Positions 1-9,016 are shown, counted from the stretch's first letter. The stretch: 64,000 nt of DNA from Blautia massiliensis (ex Durand et al. 2017) (GCF_001487165.1 NZ_LN913006.1:3149860-3213859); one strand, 5' to 3'. The notes: a model not told the origin generated them from the sequence alone. Translations and numbers: made by a program.

Positions 1-1
1 T

Positions 2-1333
2 GGAAGAGAACATATTGATACCAACTATTATCTAGGCAAATATTTCCCGGAGAAACAGATTCGGATTGTTTCGATTCTGGATAATTATGATTCAGCCGTT
101 GGAACTTATGATGAAATGTTAGAAATAAAAACTTTGCTGAATGATATGTATTTGAGAGATACATCCAGAAAGATTAAGACAACGATTCAGACCAAAAGAA
201 GTATGGGCGAATATACTCCGAAACAGCCCCCCTTTGGATATGTGAAAAGTAAAACAATTCATAATCATCTGGAAATTGATCCTTATGCAGCCGAGGTTGT
301 TCGAAGAATTTACAGAATGTATCAAAATGGATTTGGCTGTACGGTTATTTGCAGGACTTTGAATGAAGATGAAATCCCTTGTCCCGCAAAATATAAAAAG
401 GAAGTTTTAAAAACCAATTATGTATGGGATTCGGGAAAAGGTCTGTGGACATCGTCTACTGTAAGTGGAATTTTAAAGAATCCGGTCTATACTGGGGCGG
501 TTGTGATTCGGAAACATGAAAGACCGTCTTATAAGCTGAAATACAAAAAGGCAATTCCCCTGGAAGAAATGGAGCTGGTGCCGGATGCACATGAGGCAAT
601 CATTTCTAAAGAAGAGTTTGATAGGGTTCAGCAAATAAGAAAGGGGCGCAGAGTTTCCTATTTTGATAAAAACAATGAACCACATAAATATGTGGGACTG
701 CTCTTTTGTGGGAAATGTAAAACAGCCATGCGAAAACGTTATCTGGCATCTCATAAAGACTATGACGGATATATGTGTGGTTTTCATCAGAAGCAGGGGC
801 AGAATTACTGTGAGCTGAATCATATTACATTTGAAAAGCTGGATGAACTGGTTGTATTTGCAATCAACCAGCAATTGAAACAGATGAAGATGGATATGAA
901 GAATCTGGAAACTCAGATCAGACAGAAACAGCCGGAACTGGATGGTAAAATTGCAAAATTGCAGGCAAAAATAGAAAGAAATCTGGAATACCGGAAACGA
1001 GCATATGAACAGTTTATGGATGAAGTACTTTCCAAAGAGGAATATCTGGAATTAAAACAGATGTATGAAACAGAGAATCAGAAATATCAAAAAGAATTAT
1101 CAGAACTGAACCATGAAGAGCAAAGGCAGCGGGCGGCGGTCAATGAAACAAAGATATGGTTGGAGCACTTTAATCGCAGAAGAATAACGGTAAAGCAGCT
1201 TACCAGAGAAGCGCTTGTGGAGTTAGTTGATAAAATTTATGTATATCCAGAGCAGAAAATAGATATATATTTTAAGTTTGCTTCAGTAGAGAGTTCACCA
1301 GATAGAATACTTGAGAAAGATGGGGTGATATGA
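2..1333 (+). CDS. Large serine recombinase, 5'-truncated by window edge
   Basis: The reading frame is open from base 2, and the first residues (GREHIDTNYYLG) match the middle of a resolvase catalytic domain. The true start, with the catalytic serine, therefore lies left of the window. The recombinase domain follows (KQPPFGYVKS, then a DDE-free helical region), then a zinc ribbon (CGKCKTAMRKR...MCGFHQ...YC) and a long Lys/Glu-rich coiled coil at the C-terminus, as in TnpX/TndX-type large serine recombinases. Such enzymes excise and integrate mobile elements at short att sites. The gene overlaps the next recombinase by 4 bp (ATGA), so the two are probably translationally coupled and may act together. 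An internal ATG at 116 is not the natural start. Confidence 0.9.
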   Translation, partial: GREHIDTNYYLGKYFPEKQIRIVSILDNYDSAVGTYDEMLEIKTLLNDMYLRDTSRKIKTTIQTKRSMGEYTPKQPPFGYVKSKTIHNHLEIDPYAAEVVRRIYRMYQNGFGCTVICRTLNEDEIPCPAKYKKEVLKTNYVWDSGKGLWTSSTVSGILKNPVYTGAVVIRKHERPSYKLKYKKAIPLEEMELVPDAHEAIISKEEFDRVQQIRKGRRVSYFDKNNEPHKYVGLLFCGKCKTAMRKRYLASHKDYDGYMCGFHQKQGQNYCELNHITFEKLDELVVFAINQQLKQMKMDMKNLETQIRQKQPELDGKIAKLQAKIERNLEYRKRAYEQFMDEVLSKEEYLELKQMYETENQKYQKELSELNHEEQRQRAAVNETKIWLEHFNRRRITVKQLTREALVELVDKIYVYPEQKIDIYFKFASVESSPDRILEKDGVI

Positions 1334-2922
1334 TGTATCAGATGGGTGTATATTGTCGTCTGTCGAAGGATGATGGAGAGAATAAAGTTAGTGAGAGTAT
1401 TGAAAATCAGATGAAACTGATTCGTGAGTATGTGACTAAATCAGAGGATCTGGAAATCGCAGATATTTATATTGATGACGGTTATTCGGGGCTTTATTTT
1501 GCGAATAGACCGGAATTTCAGCGGATGATGGAGGATATCTACAAAGGGAAAATTCAAGGCGTTATTACGAAAGATATTTCCCGGCTTGGGCGTGAACATA
1601 TTGAAACCAGTAACTATATTGAGCGTGTTTTTCCATCTTTGGGTGTGCGTTATATTGCAATTTTGGATGGCGTGGATTCTGTTCATCACAGTAATGAAGA
1701 ATTGGCACAGTTTAAGACGTTGTTTAATGATATGTATAGTCGTGATATATCTAAGAAAATCAGAGGTGCATTGACCGCCCAGAAGAAACGGGGACAGTTT
1801 ATGTCTGGGTTTGCCCCATATGGATATGTAAAAGATCCGGCAGATAAGCATCATTTTCTTGTAGATGAAGAAGCAGCTAAAGTGGTACGGAGAATCTTTT
1901 ATATGAGTTTGGAAGGATATTCCAGGGATGGTATTGCAAAGAAACTGAATCAGGAAGGAATTCTGACACCGTCAGAGTATAAGAGAAAGGTGCAGGGATT
2001 GAAATATGCCAATGCATTAGAAAAAGCGGGTGCAAAGGGCTGGGCATATCCTACGATCAATGTAATTTTGCGAAACAGAGTTTATACAGGGGCTATGGTA
2101 CAGCATAAATCAGAAAAGATATCCTATAAAGTGGAAAAGTATCAATATATTCCAGAGGAACAGCAGTATATTGTGGAAGGAATGCACGAAGCAATTATTA
2201 GCAAAGATACTTTTGAGCAGGTACAGGAACTTATGAAGAAAAGAACACGGACACCGGGATTTAATAGCGAAGTGAGAAAGGTAAATCCATACGCAGGAAT
2301 TATTGTTTGTGGAGATTGCGGATATAATTTCCAGAGGGTTACTTGTCGGGACGGTTATGAGTGCGGTACCTATCACAAAAAAGGAAACACAGTTTGTTAT
2401 TCTCATTTCATTAAAAAAGAAGTATTGGATTCTATTGTAAAAAATGAAATCCAAAGACAAGCGGAACTGGCACTGAAAGAAAGTGATAAGGATGAAATAT
2501 TAAAAGTAGCAGATAGGAAGAAGGAGGTGCAGAGACGATGTGCAGAAGCAGACCAGCAGATTGAACGGTTACAAAAAGAACTTGCGGCTGTCCAAAAGTA
2601 TAAAAAGAAAACTTACGAAAATTATGTAGATGGTGTTCTGGATAAAGAAGAATATCTCTCCTATAAGGCAGAATATGAAAAGCAGGATAAAGATATCAGG
2701 GCGAAGATTCAGTTGGCAGAACAAGAGAAAGACAGCTTTGGAGAGGCAGAAGAATCTTATGAAAACTGGATAGAGAAATTTATCAAGTATGGAACATTAT
2801 CCGAAGTGACAAGAGAAATTGTGACAGAATTGATTGAAAAAATTGTTGTGAATGGAGATAAGAGCATTGATATTGTATTTAAGTATCAGTCGCCTTATCC
2901 GGTAGAAAAACAGGCAGTGTAA
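1330..2922 (+). CDS. Large serine recombinase (site-specific integrase/excisionase)
   Basis: Complete 530-residue protein. The N-terminal resolvase domain opens with GVYCRLSKDD, where Ser12 is the expected nucleophile, and continues with the conserved GVITKDISRLGREHIE segment. A recombinase domain follows at about residues 155-260, then a zinc ribbon (CGDCGYNF...CGTYHKKGNTVCYSH) and a coiled coil at about 375-470. Its start overlaps the stop of the upstream recombinase. It is the last gene before the subtilase fragment, the usual place for an integrase at the end of an element. Tandem recombinases of this type are common in clostridial conjugative or mobilizable elements. Which partner performs integration cannot be read from sequence. 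Confidence 0.93.
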   Translation: MMYQMGVYCRLSKDDGENKVSESIENQMKLIREYVTKSEDLEIADIYIDDGYSGLYFANRPEFQRMMEDIYKGKIQGVITKDISRLGREHIETSNYIERVFPSLGVRYIAILDGVDSVHHSNEELAQFKTLFNDMYSRDISKKIRGALTAQKKRGQFMSGFAPYGYVKDPADKHHFLVDEEAAKVVRRIFYMSLEGYSRDGIAKKLNQEGILTPSEYKRKVQGLKYANALEKAGAKGWAYPTINVILRNRVYTGAMVQHKSEKISYKVEKYQYIPEEQQYIVEGMHEAIISKDTFEQVQELMKKRTRTPGFNSEVRKVNPYAGIIVCGDCGYNFQRVTCRDGYECGTYHKKGNTVCYSHFIKKEVLDSIVKNEIQRQAELALKESDKDEILKVADRKKEVQRRCAEADQQIERLQKELAAVQKYKKKTYENYVDGVLDKEEYLSYKAEYEKQDKDIRAKIQLAEQEKDSFGEAEESYENWIEKFIKYGTLSEVTREIVTELIEKIVVNGDKSIDIVFKYQSPYPVEKQAV

Positions 2923-2939
2923 AGACTGCAAATTTTTTT

Positions 2940-2985
2940 ACAGTAATTTTCCCCTAGTTATAATGAACACACAGAGGGGATTCTC
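2940..2985. other. Probable right end / attachment junction of the mobile element
   Basis: The stretch between the recombinase stop and the point where a subtilase reading frame resumes is short and non-coding. It holds a small dyad (TCCCCT at 2950-2955, AGGGGA at 2975-2980). The subtilase frame is open only from about 2967, after a TGA at 2964-2966, and family-like residues begin near 2982 (SLLENYIDTVAA). The recombination point should therefore lie in this interval. The exact core dinucleotide cannot be fixed without the other end. Confidence 0.55.
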
Positions 2986-3881
2986 TTCTGGAAAACTATA
3001 TTGATACAGTTGCGGCCATGGGGCGGACTGTGATCGTTACAGGAACCGGAAATAACGGCAGCCAGCCCTGGCATGCAGGAGGAATCCTGCAGCAGGGGAA
3101 AACAGAAGAGATCCAGTTGGCGGTGGGAGCTTTTGAGCCCACATTAAATGTACAGTTATGGAAGGATTATGAAGATGAGATGGAAATTTATCTGGAAAGT
3201 CCGTCCGGAGAACGGATCGGTCCATTATATGAAAGGCTGGGTCCACAGCGGCATCTGCTGGAAAATACAGAGCTTTTGATCTATTATGGAAAACCCGGTC
3301 CCTATCAGCTGTCCCAGGAAATCTACATAGATTTCATTCCTGAGGGTAATTATGTGGACAGCGGTGTCTGGAAAGTTCTTTTAAGTGGAAAACGTGTGCG
3401 CTCCGGGCAGTATTTCCTCTGGCTGCCGGGTGGAAATGTACTGAATCGCGGAACCGGGTTTTATTCTCCGCGGGCTGTGGGAACTTTGACGATTCCTTCC
3501 ACTGCCGGAAAAGTTATTTCTGTTGGAGCTTATGATTCCAGACAGAATGCCTACGCAGATTTTTCCGGAAGGGGAAGTCAGTTCTTGCCGATCCGGAAGC
3601 CTGATCTCGCAGCTCCCGGTGTATCCATCTCCGCCCCGGTTCCCGGCGGAGGCTACGCCACTGTCACCGGAACCTCCTTTGCGGCACCCTTTGTCAGCGG
3701 AAGCGCAGCTCTGCTTATGGAATGGGGGATCGTGAAAGGAAATGATCCGTTTCTTTATGGGGAAAAGGTGAAGGCATATCTGAGGAAAGGCGCACAGAGT
3801 GTGGGCGGATATGAGGAATATCCGAATGTGGAGGTGGGATGGGGGATTTTATGTACAGCCAAAAGTCTCCCTCATATGTGA
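2979..3881 (+). pseudogene. 3' part of a subtilisin-like (S8) protease gene, cut by element insertion
   Basis: The frame begins without a start codon near 2979 and reads SLLENYIDTVAAMGRTVIV, the strand before the oxyanion-hole region (GTGNNG). The C-terminal half carries a P-domain-like insert and the catalytic serine motif GTSFAAPFVSG. The catalytic Asp and His regions are missing and no ribosome binding site precedes ATG 3018, so this piece cannot be an active protease. Lachnospiraceae carry many such cell-associated subtilases. The missing 5' half is expected beyond the left end of the recombinase-bearing element, outside the window. Excision could restore the gene. Confidence 0.85.
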
Positions 3882-3964
3882 AAGTTAAATGTTGTGGTAG
3901 AGAGTGGAGCGAAGTTTATATTAAAACTCCTAAACAAATGTTAGACTTAGAAGTAAACTTGTAC

Positions 3965-3992
3965 TTGAATTAGTTTAAACGTTCGTTATAAT
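3965..3992 (+). promoter_or_regulatory. Predicted sigma-A promoter for the XRE gene
   Basis: TTGAAT at 3965-3970 and TATAAT at 3987-3992 are separated by 16 bp and lie 35 bp before the XRE start. The palindrome GTTTAAAC (3974-3981) sits in the spacer and could be an autoregulatory operator. Confidence 0.55.
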
Positions 3993-4027
3993 TAAAATTA
4001 GATAATAAAAACGTAAGGAGAAGACTA

Positions 4028-4264
4028 ATGATAGCAGATGAAATGAAAGTCGATAAAGTTCAAACAGGAAAGAGAATTAAAAAGTTAATGGACGAAAAAG
4101 GAGATACGGTATTGACTTTATCTCAAATAACAGGGCTATCAAAAAGTGCGATTCGAAATTATATAAATGGGAAAAATCCACCAAGCTTGCAAAATTTAGG
4201 GGTTATAGCAGATATTTACAGTGTAAATATCTCTGAAATTGTTGTTTACAGGAAGGAAAAATAA
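4028..4264 (+). CDS. Small XRE-family helix-turn-helix regulator
   Basis: 78-residue protein that is almost entirely a Cro/CI-type HTH. The helix LTLSQITGLSKSAIRNYINGKNPPSLQNLGVIADIYSV has the Q-x-TG-x-S-x2-x-I-x2-Y/W-x2-G-x3-P signature split over residues about 31-60. The start ATG 4028 follows a good AAGGAG at 4015-4020. It lies immediately before an AT-rich hypothetical gene, with 1 bp between its stop and the next start, so the two form an operon. It probably represses its own promoter. Base composition is much more AT-rich than the flanking chromosome, which fits acquired DNA. Confidence 0.85.
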   Translation: MIADEMKVDKVQTGKRIKKLMDEKGDTVLTLSQITGLSKSAIRNYINGKNPPSLQNLGVIADIYSVNISEIVVYRKEK

Positions 4265-4265
4265 G

Positions 4266-4901
4266 ATGGAAGAATCACAGCAAATGATGATAAAAGAAGG
4301 TATTATAGAATATATGAAAACTAAAGTAGGGGTGGAAAGAACTGTTGATGAAATAAAATTATATGTAGAGCAACATAAGGTGAGAATAGATAAAGGTTCA
4401 AGTGCGCTTAGAAATGCATTATTTAGCTTAAAGAAGGAAAATCCTGCTTTAATTAATGTGAGAAGGGGCGTATATATATGGAAAGAAGAGAATGTGAAAG
4501 AAAAGGATAATACTGTTTCAAAATATGATTTTTCTGATTTTATCACTATTTCAAATTTAAGAAAGCGAGAAAATAATTTGGTGATAAGTATTTTTCAAGA
4601 TGGTACATTTTCGTTGAATTCAAGTTTATTGCAGTATTTACCTGAAAGAAAAGTTGAAATTAAATTGAAACAAGACTGTTCACAATTAGCAATTATCAAA
4701 AAAGGAAATATGAAGATAGATTTGGGGAAAAATGGAAGAATAAAAAATTATGACATTATAAAAAGATTAGAAAAACAGAAGAAGAAATTTCCGATATACT
4801 ATGTTGGAAGTTGGGATGAACAAGAGGAAATATGGATTGGGAATCTTACCACTAATAACCCCAATAAAAGAAATGTTCGTAGAAAGAAAAATATTAAATA
4901 A
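4266..4901 (+). CDS. Hypothetical protein with N-terminal winged-helix-like domain
   Basis: 211 residues. I chose ATG 4266 (MEESQQM) because GGAAGG at 4252-4257 is well spaced; an upstream in-frame TTG at 4239 overlaps the XRE gene. Residues about 1-75 look like a winged helix of the type found in regulators and restriction-modification accessory proteins: a start helix, TVDEIKLYVEQH, a recognition-like helix (SSALRNALFSLKKE) and a wing ending RRGVYIW. The C-terminal part has alternating beta-strand-like segments, a basic region and the motif YYVGSWDEQEEIWIG, which I do not recognise. Coupling to the XRE gene suggests a regulatory or toxin-antitoxin-like module, but nothing in the sequence proves this. 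Confidence 0.75.
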   Translation: MEESQQMMIKEGIIEYMKTKVGVERTVDEIKLYVEQHKVRIDKGSSALRNALFSLKKENPALINVRRGVYIWKEENVKEKDNTVSKYDFSDFITISNLRKRENNLVISIFQDGTFSLNSSLLQYLPERKVEIKLKQDCSQLAIIKKGNMKIDLGKNGRIKNYDIIKRLEKQKKKFPIYYVGSWDEQEEIWIGNLTTNNPNKRNVRRKKNIK

Positions 4902-4968
4902 TCAGCGCATTGAGTCTGAAAGTAGTTTATGGGTTATCTCAGTAGATTGAAAAAAAGTATGTGATGTT

Positions 4969-5124
4969 ATGGCAATAAGATTAGTAGAATATTTGAGAAG
5001 TCTGGTACGAGAGCTTGCAAAATTGCCGGATGAGACTGAGTGGGTAGAATTTAAATGTAATAACAAGCAGCCACAAATGATAGGTGAATATATTTCAGCT
5101 CTTAGTAATGTAGCTGCGTTGTGA
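4969..5124 (+). pseudogene. N-terminal fragment of an AlbA_2 (Schlafen-like) DNA-binding-domain protein
   Basis: A 51-codon frame contains LPDETEWVEFK, then IGEYISALSNVAAL, the start of the AlbA_2 domain found in ATP-dependent regulators and putative helicases. Full-length members have several hundred residues; here a TGA follows directly after the first helix (5122-5124) and no continuation is visible downstream. It is therefore a broken remnant. It lies between the XRE pair and other decayed mobile genes, which fits a graveyard of accessory DNA. Confidence 0.68.
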
Positions 5125-5165
5125 ACAGAGTTTGTCAAGTAAAGTGTGTAAATTTATATTTTTTG

Positions 5166-5190
5166 GCGGTCATTTTTTGACCGCTATTTT
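5166..5190. terminator. Rho-independent terminator-like hairpin
   Basis: GCGGTCA (5166-5172) pairs with TGACCGC (5178-5184) around a T5 loop and is followed by TATTTT. It could serve both the upstream plus-strand fragment and the minus-strand small frames on its right. Confidence 0.6.
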
Positions 5191-5197
5191 GCATCTA

Positions 5198-5366
5198 CTA
5201 ATCAAAAGGAAGTTCCTCACCATTGCGATAAGCTTTATATAGAAGCAACATATCGTGCTCTTTGAGATACTGATAGCAGGTAAGAAGTTCATTCATGAGC
5301 GTTATCCATTGTTATTTCACCTGAATTATGTTCCTGTTCTTCAAAATAGTCATAATATTTACTCAT
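5198..5366 (-). pseudogene. Two overlapping short frames, probably one frameshifted small gene
   Basis: On the minus strand, ATG 5366 opens a 25-residue frame (MSKYYDYFEEQEHN...) ending at 5289. ATG 5296 opens a 32-residue frame (MNELLTCYQYLKEHDMLLLY...) ending at 5198. They overlap by 8 bp, and together they read like one acidic protein of about 57 residues with a frameshift. No family is recognised. It could also be two coupled micro-ORFs. It lies downstream of the IS256 relic on the same strand. Confidence 0.35.
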
Positions 5367-5422
5367 AAAAATCCTTCTGAATTCCATTAGAAATTTTCGT
5401 ATTTCAGTATCCGTGCTTGAAT

Positions 5423-5611
5423 TTAATCGTCCATGGAGAGCTGGTTTCTTACTATAGCCCAATTCGAAACTAATCGACCATTTCGCTTTTTGTAAAGCTC
5501 CGTAATTCGCAAATATAATGCTTTCATTACCGAATCCTAATTTTGGAAAGAGCCTTTCTTGGTTACTTTCCGAAAACTGGAGTTGATCGATTCTATGGCG
5601 TTTGTGCAGTG
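5423..5611 (-). pseudogene. 3' remnant of an IS256/mutator-family transposase
   Basis: Read on the minus strand, the frame gives CTNAIESINSSFRKVTKKGSF, then a TAG, then DSVMKALYLRITELYKK and VRNQLSM before a TAA. TNAIES-N---RKVT is the hallmark near the C-terminus of IS256-family DDE transposases. The upstream catalytic part is missing and there is an internal stop, so it is dead. Its broken 5' edge abuts the recombinase pseudogene on the other strand, so this insertion probably destroyed that gene's N-terminus. Confidence 0.75.
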
Positions 5612-6935
5612 TATTGTGGTAAAAGATTTTAGAAATTATATTGATATGGGAACTTATCTGGAACAGATTTTTCCATTTCTTGGAGTACGATTCATTTCTA
5701 TTTCAGACCAATATGATTCTAAAGATTATAAAGGAAAGAGTTCGGACAGCGAAGTACAGTTTAAAGGACTGATTGCAGATTTTTATGTGAAAGACCAGTC
5801 CGTAAAGGTAAAAGCGGCAGTCAGCACTAGACGTGGAAAAGGCGAGGATTGCTGTGGTTCTGCACCTTATGGGTATTGAATTAATCTTGAAAATAAGAAA
5901 GAACTGGTGATTGTAGAGGACGAAGCGAAAGTAATCTGCAGAGTATTTGAACTGACCAACCAGCGGTATTCCAAGATGGAAATTTGCAAGTTATTCAATG
6001 AAGAGGGGGTACTGACTCCCTTGCAGTCCATGAGTAGACGACAGAAATCAGACAGCAAGAAAGCTACATCAAGAGGATTACAGTGGACGAGTGATATGAT
6101 ACGGAAGATTGTAGATGATAAGACTTATATAGGCTGTATGGTCTATGGAAAGACCAAGATTCCAAATCCCGGAACAGGGAAAGAAGTAGCAGTGCCGAGA
6201 AATCAGTGGAAAGTGATGGAAAATCACCATGAGCCGATCGTATCAAAAGAAGTTTTTGAAAAAGCACAGTCCCTGCAGATCAGATACACAAAGAAAAGTA
6301 AATTTGACAGGGAAACAACACTGTTAGGTGGCTAGGTGAAGTGTGGAAATTGTCGCAGAAGTCTGACTTCAAGCAGTCCGGTTCATGGTCATATCCTTTA
6401 TAGCTGCGCTTACAGTAAAGGAAAAGAAGATACAGGATGTTTTGCCGGAAAAGCGGATAACAAAATGCTGGAGCATATTGTGCTGGCAGAAATTAAGGCA
6501 TATTTACGTCAGAATATCAGCCAAGAACAGATGCAGCAATCTATGAGAAAACAGCATACGGACAGCATAGAAGTCTATAAGACGGAAAGTGCAGATTGTG
6601 AAAAGTGTCAGGAGCAGATAAAGATTCAGAACCGTCAGAACTATGAGAAGTATCACGAAGGACAGATGAACCAGAACCAGTTTATGGAAGTCAAGAAGCA
6701 GTTGGAAGAAGAAAGAGAACGACTGCAGAAACGTGTACAGGAACTGGAAGAACTGATAAATGGTGAGAAAGAAATCCTGATGAAAAAGAATGTTCCAGTG
6801 GAGCAGATGTTGAAGTATTTAGGCTATGAAAAGCTGACACGAGAAATGTTGGAAGAATATGTGCAGGGAATATATGTGTATGATGATGGGAGAGTGGAGG
6901 TGAAGTGGAAATTTAGTAAAGATATTGCAAAGTAG
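5612..6935 (+). pseudogene. Large serine recombinase pseudogene with two in-frame stops
   Basis: One continuous frame encodes the later resolvase domain (VVKDFRNYIDMG, FPFLGVRFISI), the recombinase domain (GSAPYGY onward), a zinc ribbon (CGNCRRSL...CAYSKGKEDTGC) and a C-terminal coiled coil. It is interrupted by TGA at 5877-5879, where relatives have a sense codon after APYGY, and by TAG at 6333-6335 just before KCGNC. About four residues of the usual KDFSRFGRNYI motif are also absent. The N-terminus with the catalytic serine is lost at the IS256 relic. Three kinds of damage make this a clear pseudogene of a second, older mobile element. Confidence 0.88.
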
Positions 6936-7008
6936 TAGTAGTATTTATTATAATGAAGGAAATGATTAGGTTTGTTGAAAGAGTATATGTAGAAGGTATA
7001 GGTGGAAT

Positions 7009-8352
7009 ATGCAAAAAATAGAAATTAAATATTTGGGACCAGTACAAGAACTGGAAATGGATATCAAAGATTTTAATTTACTTATAGGTGAACAAGCTAC
7101 AGGAAAAAGTACTGTGGCAAAAGCTATATATTTTTTTAGAATCATAAAATCTACTTTGACGGACTATTTGTGTCAAGTGTACGATACAGCATTATACAAT
7201 GGCAATGATGTTAGTGATGGGTTTAATAAAGTGTTAAAGAAAGAGTTAAAATCAATTTTCATTTCTTTATTTGGATATAGTTGGGATTTAGATAAACGAT
7301 TATATTTAAAATATGAATATGCATCGGGGATATGGCTTGATGTAAAATTGAATAAAAACGGAAAACGAAAATATATAAGTGTTCGTTATTCGCCTAAATT
7401 AACACAAACGCTAAAAGACTTAGAAAAAGAAGCATTAGAACTTTTCGAGCAAAAGCCAGAAACCACAACTATTAGTTTGGCATATGCAAGTAAGGAAAGA
7501 CTTCGCAATTATGATAATTTTAAAAACAGTGTAAATAAGATTTTTGATGATTATAAAGAAACCTACTATATCCCTGCTGGACGTAGTATGCTGACTTTAT
7601 TAGTCAACAATAGATCGTTATTAGAAAATGATAATTTGGATTTGATAACAAGGCAATTTATGCAGGTTATTGATAATATTCATAGAGTTTTTGAGGATGG
7701 AATTAGAAATGTTCATAAACGCTATCCTGACGGCGAACGAAGATTTGATGTAACTAAAACTGCGGAAATGTTAATTTCAGATTTGAAAGGCGATTATCTT
7801 TATAATGCAGGAAAAGAATATATTGTTGTTGAGGATGAAGAGGAACATAGTGAAAAAATACCAATTAATTTCGCATCATCTGGTCAGCAAGAGGTTTTAT
7901 GGTTACTTAATCAACTGTATATTTTAATGTTAAAAAAGGAAAAAGCATTTGTAATTATTGAAGAACCAGAAGCACATTTGTATCCAAGCTTACAAAGTAA
8001 GGTAGTGGAATTTATTTCATATTTTGCGAATATTAACAATAGCTCAATCTTGATTACAACACACAGTCCGTATATTTTAACATCGGTCAACACGTTGTAT
8101 TGTGCTGGGAAGGTGATTGAGAAGAATTCTACGTATTCAAAAAAAGTATATGACATAATTGATAGTAATTGTGAGATTGATCCACAAAAAGTTACAGCAT
8201 TAAAAATCAATAAAGATAAAAGTATTTTAAACTTAATTAATGAGGAACTTCAAGAATTAAATACGGAAATGATTGATGAAATTTCTGACAGCGTAAATGA
8301 AAAATATATGGAATTATATTATTTGCTAATGTCAGAAAATGATGTGCTGTAA
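7009..8352 (+). CDS. OLD/ABC-type AAA ATPase (AAA_15/AAA_21-like), putative defence ATPase
   Basis: 447 residues. An N-terminal P-loop, GEQATGKST (27-35, Lys33), follows the typical opening of SMC/ABC-like anti-phage ATPases. An ABC signature-like FASSGQQE lies at about 288-295, a Walker B IIEEPEAHLYP at about 316-326 and an H-loop ITTHSPY at about 346-352. The insert between P-loop and signature is helical. There is no TOPRIM domain after the H-loop, unlike OLD or GajA proteins, so any nuclease must come from a partner. The partner is probably the next gene, which starts 10 bp after this stop. Family knowledge places such ATPases in many defence systems (PARIS, AbiL, Septu, retron effectors); this exact pairing is not one I can name. 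Confidence 0.85.
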   Translation: MQKIEIKYLGPVQELEMDIKDFNLLIGEQATGKSTVAKAIYFFRIIKSTLTDYLCQVYDTALYNGNDVSDGFNKVLKKELKSIFISLFGYSWDLDKRLYLKYEYASGIWLDVKLNKNGKRKYISVRYSPKLTQTLKDLEKEALELFEQKPETTTISLAYASKERLRNYDNFKNSVNKIFDDYKETYYIPAGRSMLTLLVNNRSLLENDNLDLITRQFMQVIDNIHRVFEDGIRNVHKRYPDGERRFDVTKTAEMLISDLKGDYLYNAGKEYIVVEDEEEHSEKIPINFASSGQQEVLWLLNQLYILMLKKEKAFVIIEEPEAHLYPSLQSKVVEFISYFANINNSSILITTHSPYILTSVNTLYCAGKVIEKNSTYSKKVYDIIDSNCEIDPQKVTALKINKDKSILNLINEELQELNTEMIDEISDSVNEKYMELYYLLMSENDVL

Positions 8353-8362
8353 GGAGAAGCAA

Positions 8363-9007
8363 ATGGCGAAAAAAAATAAAGGAAAAAATAAAGGAAAAAA
8401 TAAATACAAGGAAAATAAGAAAAAGGAGCCAAATAAATTAGCATTAGGAAAATATACGGATAATTTTGAGTGCTTAAAAAATGGAGAAAAAAGAACTCTA
8501 AAAGATTCAAAGTCTGATAAAAATTCAATTATGCCAATAGAGGTTTGTGATGAAGAAGTATATTTGACAGAGCCAGATGGAAAATTGATACCTAATATAC
8601 AAGATCAACAAAAGTGTGATTTTTTAATATATTGTCAAAAGGTATTGCAAACATGTTTTATAGAACTTAAAGGTGCAAATATATCTGTTAAAGAGGGCTA
8701 TAATCCGTATGACCAAATTATTGACACAATTAAGTTCTTGAAGAAAGATGATGACTTAAAAGTGATAGTTGCGAATAATATTGAAAAGCATGCTTTTATT
8801 GTTTCTCCTGGACGACAAAAAATACCTAAAGGTATAGAAACAAAAGAAAGAGCATTATGGCAGCAGCTTATACAAAGTGGAGACAATAAAAGAAAAATAC
8901 TGGAGCTTATTCATTATGTTAAGGTAACAAAGTCCGATAGATATAGTAATAATGGGCAAATAATTTGTTCGCCTAAATCACCGGTACAAATACCTTTTCA
9001 GAATTAG
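8363..9007 (+). CDS. Small Lys-rich protein with possible PD-(D/E)XK nuclease core
   Basis: 214 residues from ATG 8363, chosen because AAGGAG (8352-8357) is well spaced; an upstream in-frame start lies inside the ATPase gene. The N-terminus (residues 3-21) is a highly basic repeat of KNKG units. Residues about 84-104 read KCDFLIYCQ...CFIELKG, which fits the D...(E-x-K) pattern of PD-(D/E)XK nucleases (Asp86, Glu101, Lys103), and a helix with Gln follows (YDQIIDTIKFL). The end of the protein is basic. It forms a two-gene unit with the upstream ATPase. The nuclease assignment rests on motif and predicted strand order only. It could instead be an ATPase-regulating subunit. Confidence 0.6.
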   Translation: MAKKNKGKNKGKNKYKENKKKEPNKLALGKYTDNFECLKNGEKRTLKDSKSDKNSIMPIEVCDEEVYLTEPDGKLIPNIQDQQKCDFLIYCQKVLQTCFIELKGANISVKEGYNPYDQIIDTIKFLKKDDDLKVIVANNIEKHAFIVSPGRQKIPKGIETKERALWQQLIQSGDNKRKILELIHYVKVTKSDRYSNNGQIICSPKSPVQIPFQN

Positions 9008-9016
9008 GAATAATTC

